From: Candidatus Geothrix skivensis
GTDB lineage: Bacteria > Acidobacteriota > Holophagae > Holophagales > Holophagaceae
Length of the DNA: 64,000 bases
NCBI GenBank assembly: GCA_016721195.1
Contig: JADKIO010000006.1
Location: forward strand, 372,001 to 436,000
Direction of reading: 5' to 3'
Made by a program: the position numbers and the translations under genes. The first letter of the stretch is position 1. Each line of letters starts with the position of its first letter. The notes beneath the pieces were generated by a model. The model worked only from the letters and a program-made list of their open reading frames with translations, did not search any database and was not told the DNA's origin. Shown here in pieces: positions 63,265 to 64,000 of this stretch.

Positions 63265-63890
63265 AGAGCCCCTGGCGCCCCCCCGCCGACGGGCCGACGG
63301 TGCCCTGGCCGCGCATTGCGGAAAGCCTGCGCCGGCCTCAGCTGGGCCCAAACCCTCACAAGCTGAGCCCCCGCATTCCGGAGAACCCCCGCCGGGCCGC
63401 CGTGGGCGTCATCCTGTGGGGCGACTCCGCCGGCGCCTCCAAGGTCGTGCTGGTACAGCGGGGCCACGGGGCCCCCCAGCATGCGGGCGAGGTGGCGTTC
63501 CCCGGCGGCATGGTCGAGCCCGGGGACCGGGACCTGCCCGACACCGCCCGGCGGGAGGTGGCCGAAGAGCTGGGCATCACGGGCGGCCTGTGGGAGCTGG
63601 GCTGCTTCCCCGATGGCGTCGCCAAGGCCCAGGTGCGGTTCACGCCGGTGTTCTTCCGCTGGGAGGAGCCGACCCCCCGGTTCACCCTGGACCGGGAGCT
63701 GGAGCAGGCCCTCCTGCTGCCCCTGGAGCCCCTCCTGGAGGCGCCCTGGACCCTCGAGCGCCTGGACCGGCACGGCCTGAATCTCGAGGTGCCGCGGCTG
63801 GAACTGGCCATGGACAGTCTCGCGGCGCCCCTTTGGGGGGCCACCGCCTTCGTCTTCAAGGCCTGGCTGGATGTGCTGAAGGGCTGCTAG
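63261..63890 (+). CDS. Nudix hydrolase (CoA pyrophosphatase-like)
   Basis: A 209-residue Nudix protein starting with GTG at 63261, overlapping the relA/spoT stop as GTGA. The Nudix box is GGMVEPGDRDLPDTARREVA followed by EELGI; the preceding QRGHGAPQHAGEVAFPGG resembles the NudL/CoA-diphosphatase signature, in which HxGEVAFPGG is typical. It probably hydrolyses CoA or its derivatives; this is family-level inference. Translation appears coupled to relA/spoT. Confidence 0.85.
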   Translation: MKSPWRPPADGPTVPWPRIAESLRRPQLGPNPHKLSPRIPENPRRAAVGVILWGDSAGASKVVLVQRGHGAPQHAGEVAFPGGMVEPGDRDLPDTARREVAEELGITGGLWELGCFPDGVAKAQVRFTPVFFRWEEPTPRFTLDRELEQALLLPLEPLLEAPWTLERLDRHGLNLEVPRLELAMDSLAAPLWGATAFVFKAWLDVLKGC

Positions 63891-64000
63891 GAGCCGGCCC
63901 GGGGGTGCCCCGGCGAGGGGCCGGCGGGCAGGGGGAGGCGAGGTAGCGGCCTGACCCATGCCGCGCCACCCCGGGGGGCAGGGCCCGTCAGCCCTTGACG
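63891..64000. other. end of window, no gene identified
   Basis: This is GC-rich sequence with short palindromes. A TGA on the minus strand at 63988-63990 could be the end of a gene lying beyond the right edge, but only three codons are visible. Confidence 0.2.

Overview
The window is 64 kb of GC-rich bacterial chromosome, densely coded on both strands with short gaps. Gene content suggests a Gram-negative bacterium of the Acidobacteriota, probably class Holophagae (Geothrix/Holophaga-like). The basis is two Oar-type TonB-dependent receptors with N-terminal carboxypeptidase-regulatory-like domains, several small c-type cytochromes, MshEN/HDOD/MCP signalling proteins, a MotA/MotB pair and many secreted peptidases and propeller proteins. 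This assignment is inference from gene content; no rRNA is present.

0-5.4 kb: a partial TonB-dependent receptor (off the left edge), a degenerate full-length tRNA-Leu copy, a Sel1-repeat protein, an unknown exported protein and an intact tRNA-Leu(CAA). The two tRNA-Leu copies are each abutted by one copy of a hairpin-rich element of about 240 bp; at the intact gene the element lies between two perfect copies of the tRNA 3' end. 5.4-14 kb: NAD+ synthetase, a histidine kinase, the PEP synthase/PPDK regulatory protein, polyphosphate:AMP phosphotransferase, a membrane protein and an FAD-dependent dehydrogenase. 14-24 kb: a hybrid histidine kinase, a coiled-coil lipoprotein with its own terminator, an overlapping aminotransferase-prephenate dehydratase pair (phenylalanine synthesis), a TIGR01777 epimerase-like/SRPBCC pair and a PcrA/UvrD helicase. 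24-31.7 kb: two small cytochromes c, tRNA-Leu(UAA) followed by palindromic repeats, an Aer-like chemoreceptor, a GH19-like hydrolase, aldose epimerase, miaB with a triplicated start region, and a PQQ-type propeller protein.

31.8-45 kb: a TonB receptor fused in frame behind half of a response-regulator receiver domain, preceded by a phosphotransferase-like protein; a stand-alone MshEN protein; lepA with a 21-codon fossil of a second lepA end beside it; a response regulator-M6-like peptidase-NTF2-like-M28 peptidase run; a GAF histidine kinase and an HDOD protein. 45-54 kb: secreted proteins, ilvD, a Lrp/AsnC regulator divergent from tyrosine phenol-lyase with clear dyads between them, a B12-binding radical SAM protein and a repeat lipoprotein. 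54-64 kb: MotB/MotA, multicopper oxidase, cytochrome c-periplasmic binding protein fusion, tRNA-modification-type methyltransferase, RelA/SpoT and a CoA-type Nudix hydrolase. Four genes of this last block carry six frameshifts in total, mostly one-base changes in short G/C runs. None was noticed in the preceding 54 kb, which points to poor local sequence quality or recent decay.

No rRNA, CRISPR array, intact insertion sequence or prophage was seen. The most unusual observations are the tRNA-Leu-linked structured element, the receiver-TonB receptor fusion, the tandem leader ORFs of miaB, and the lepA fossil.
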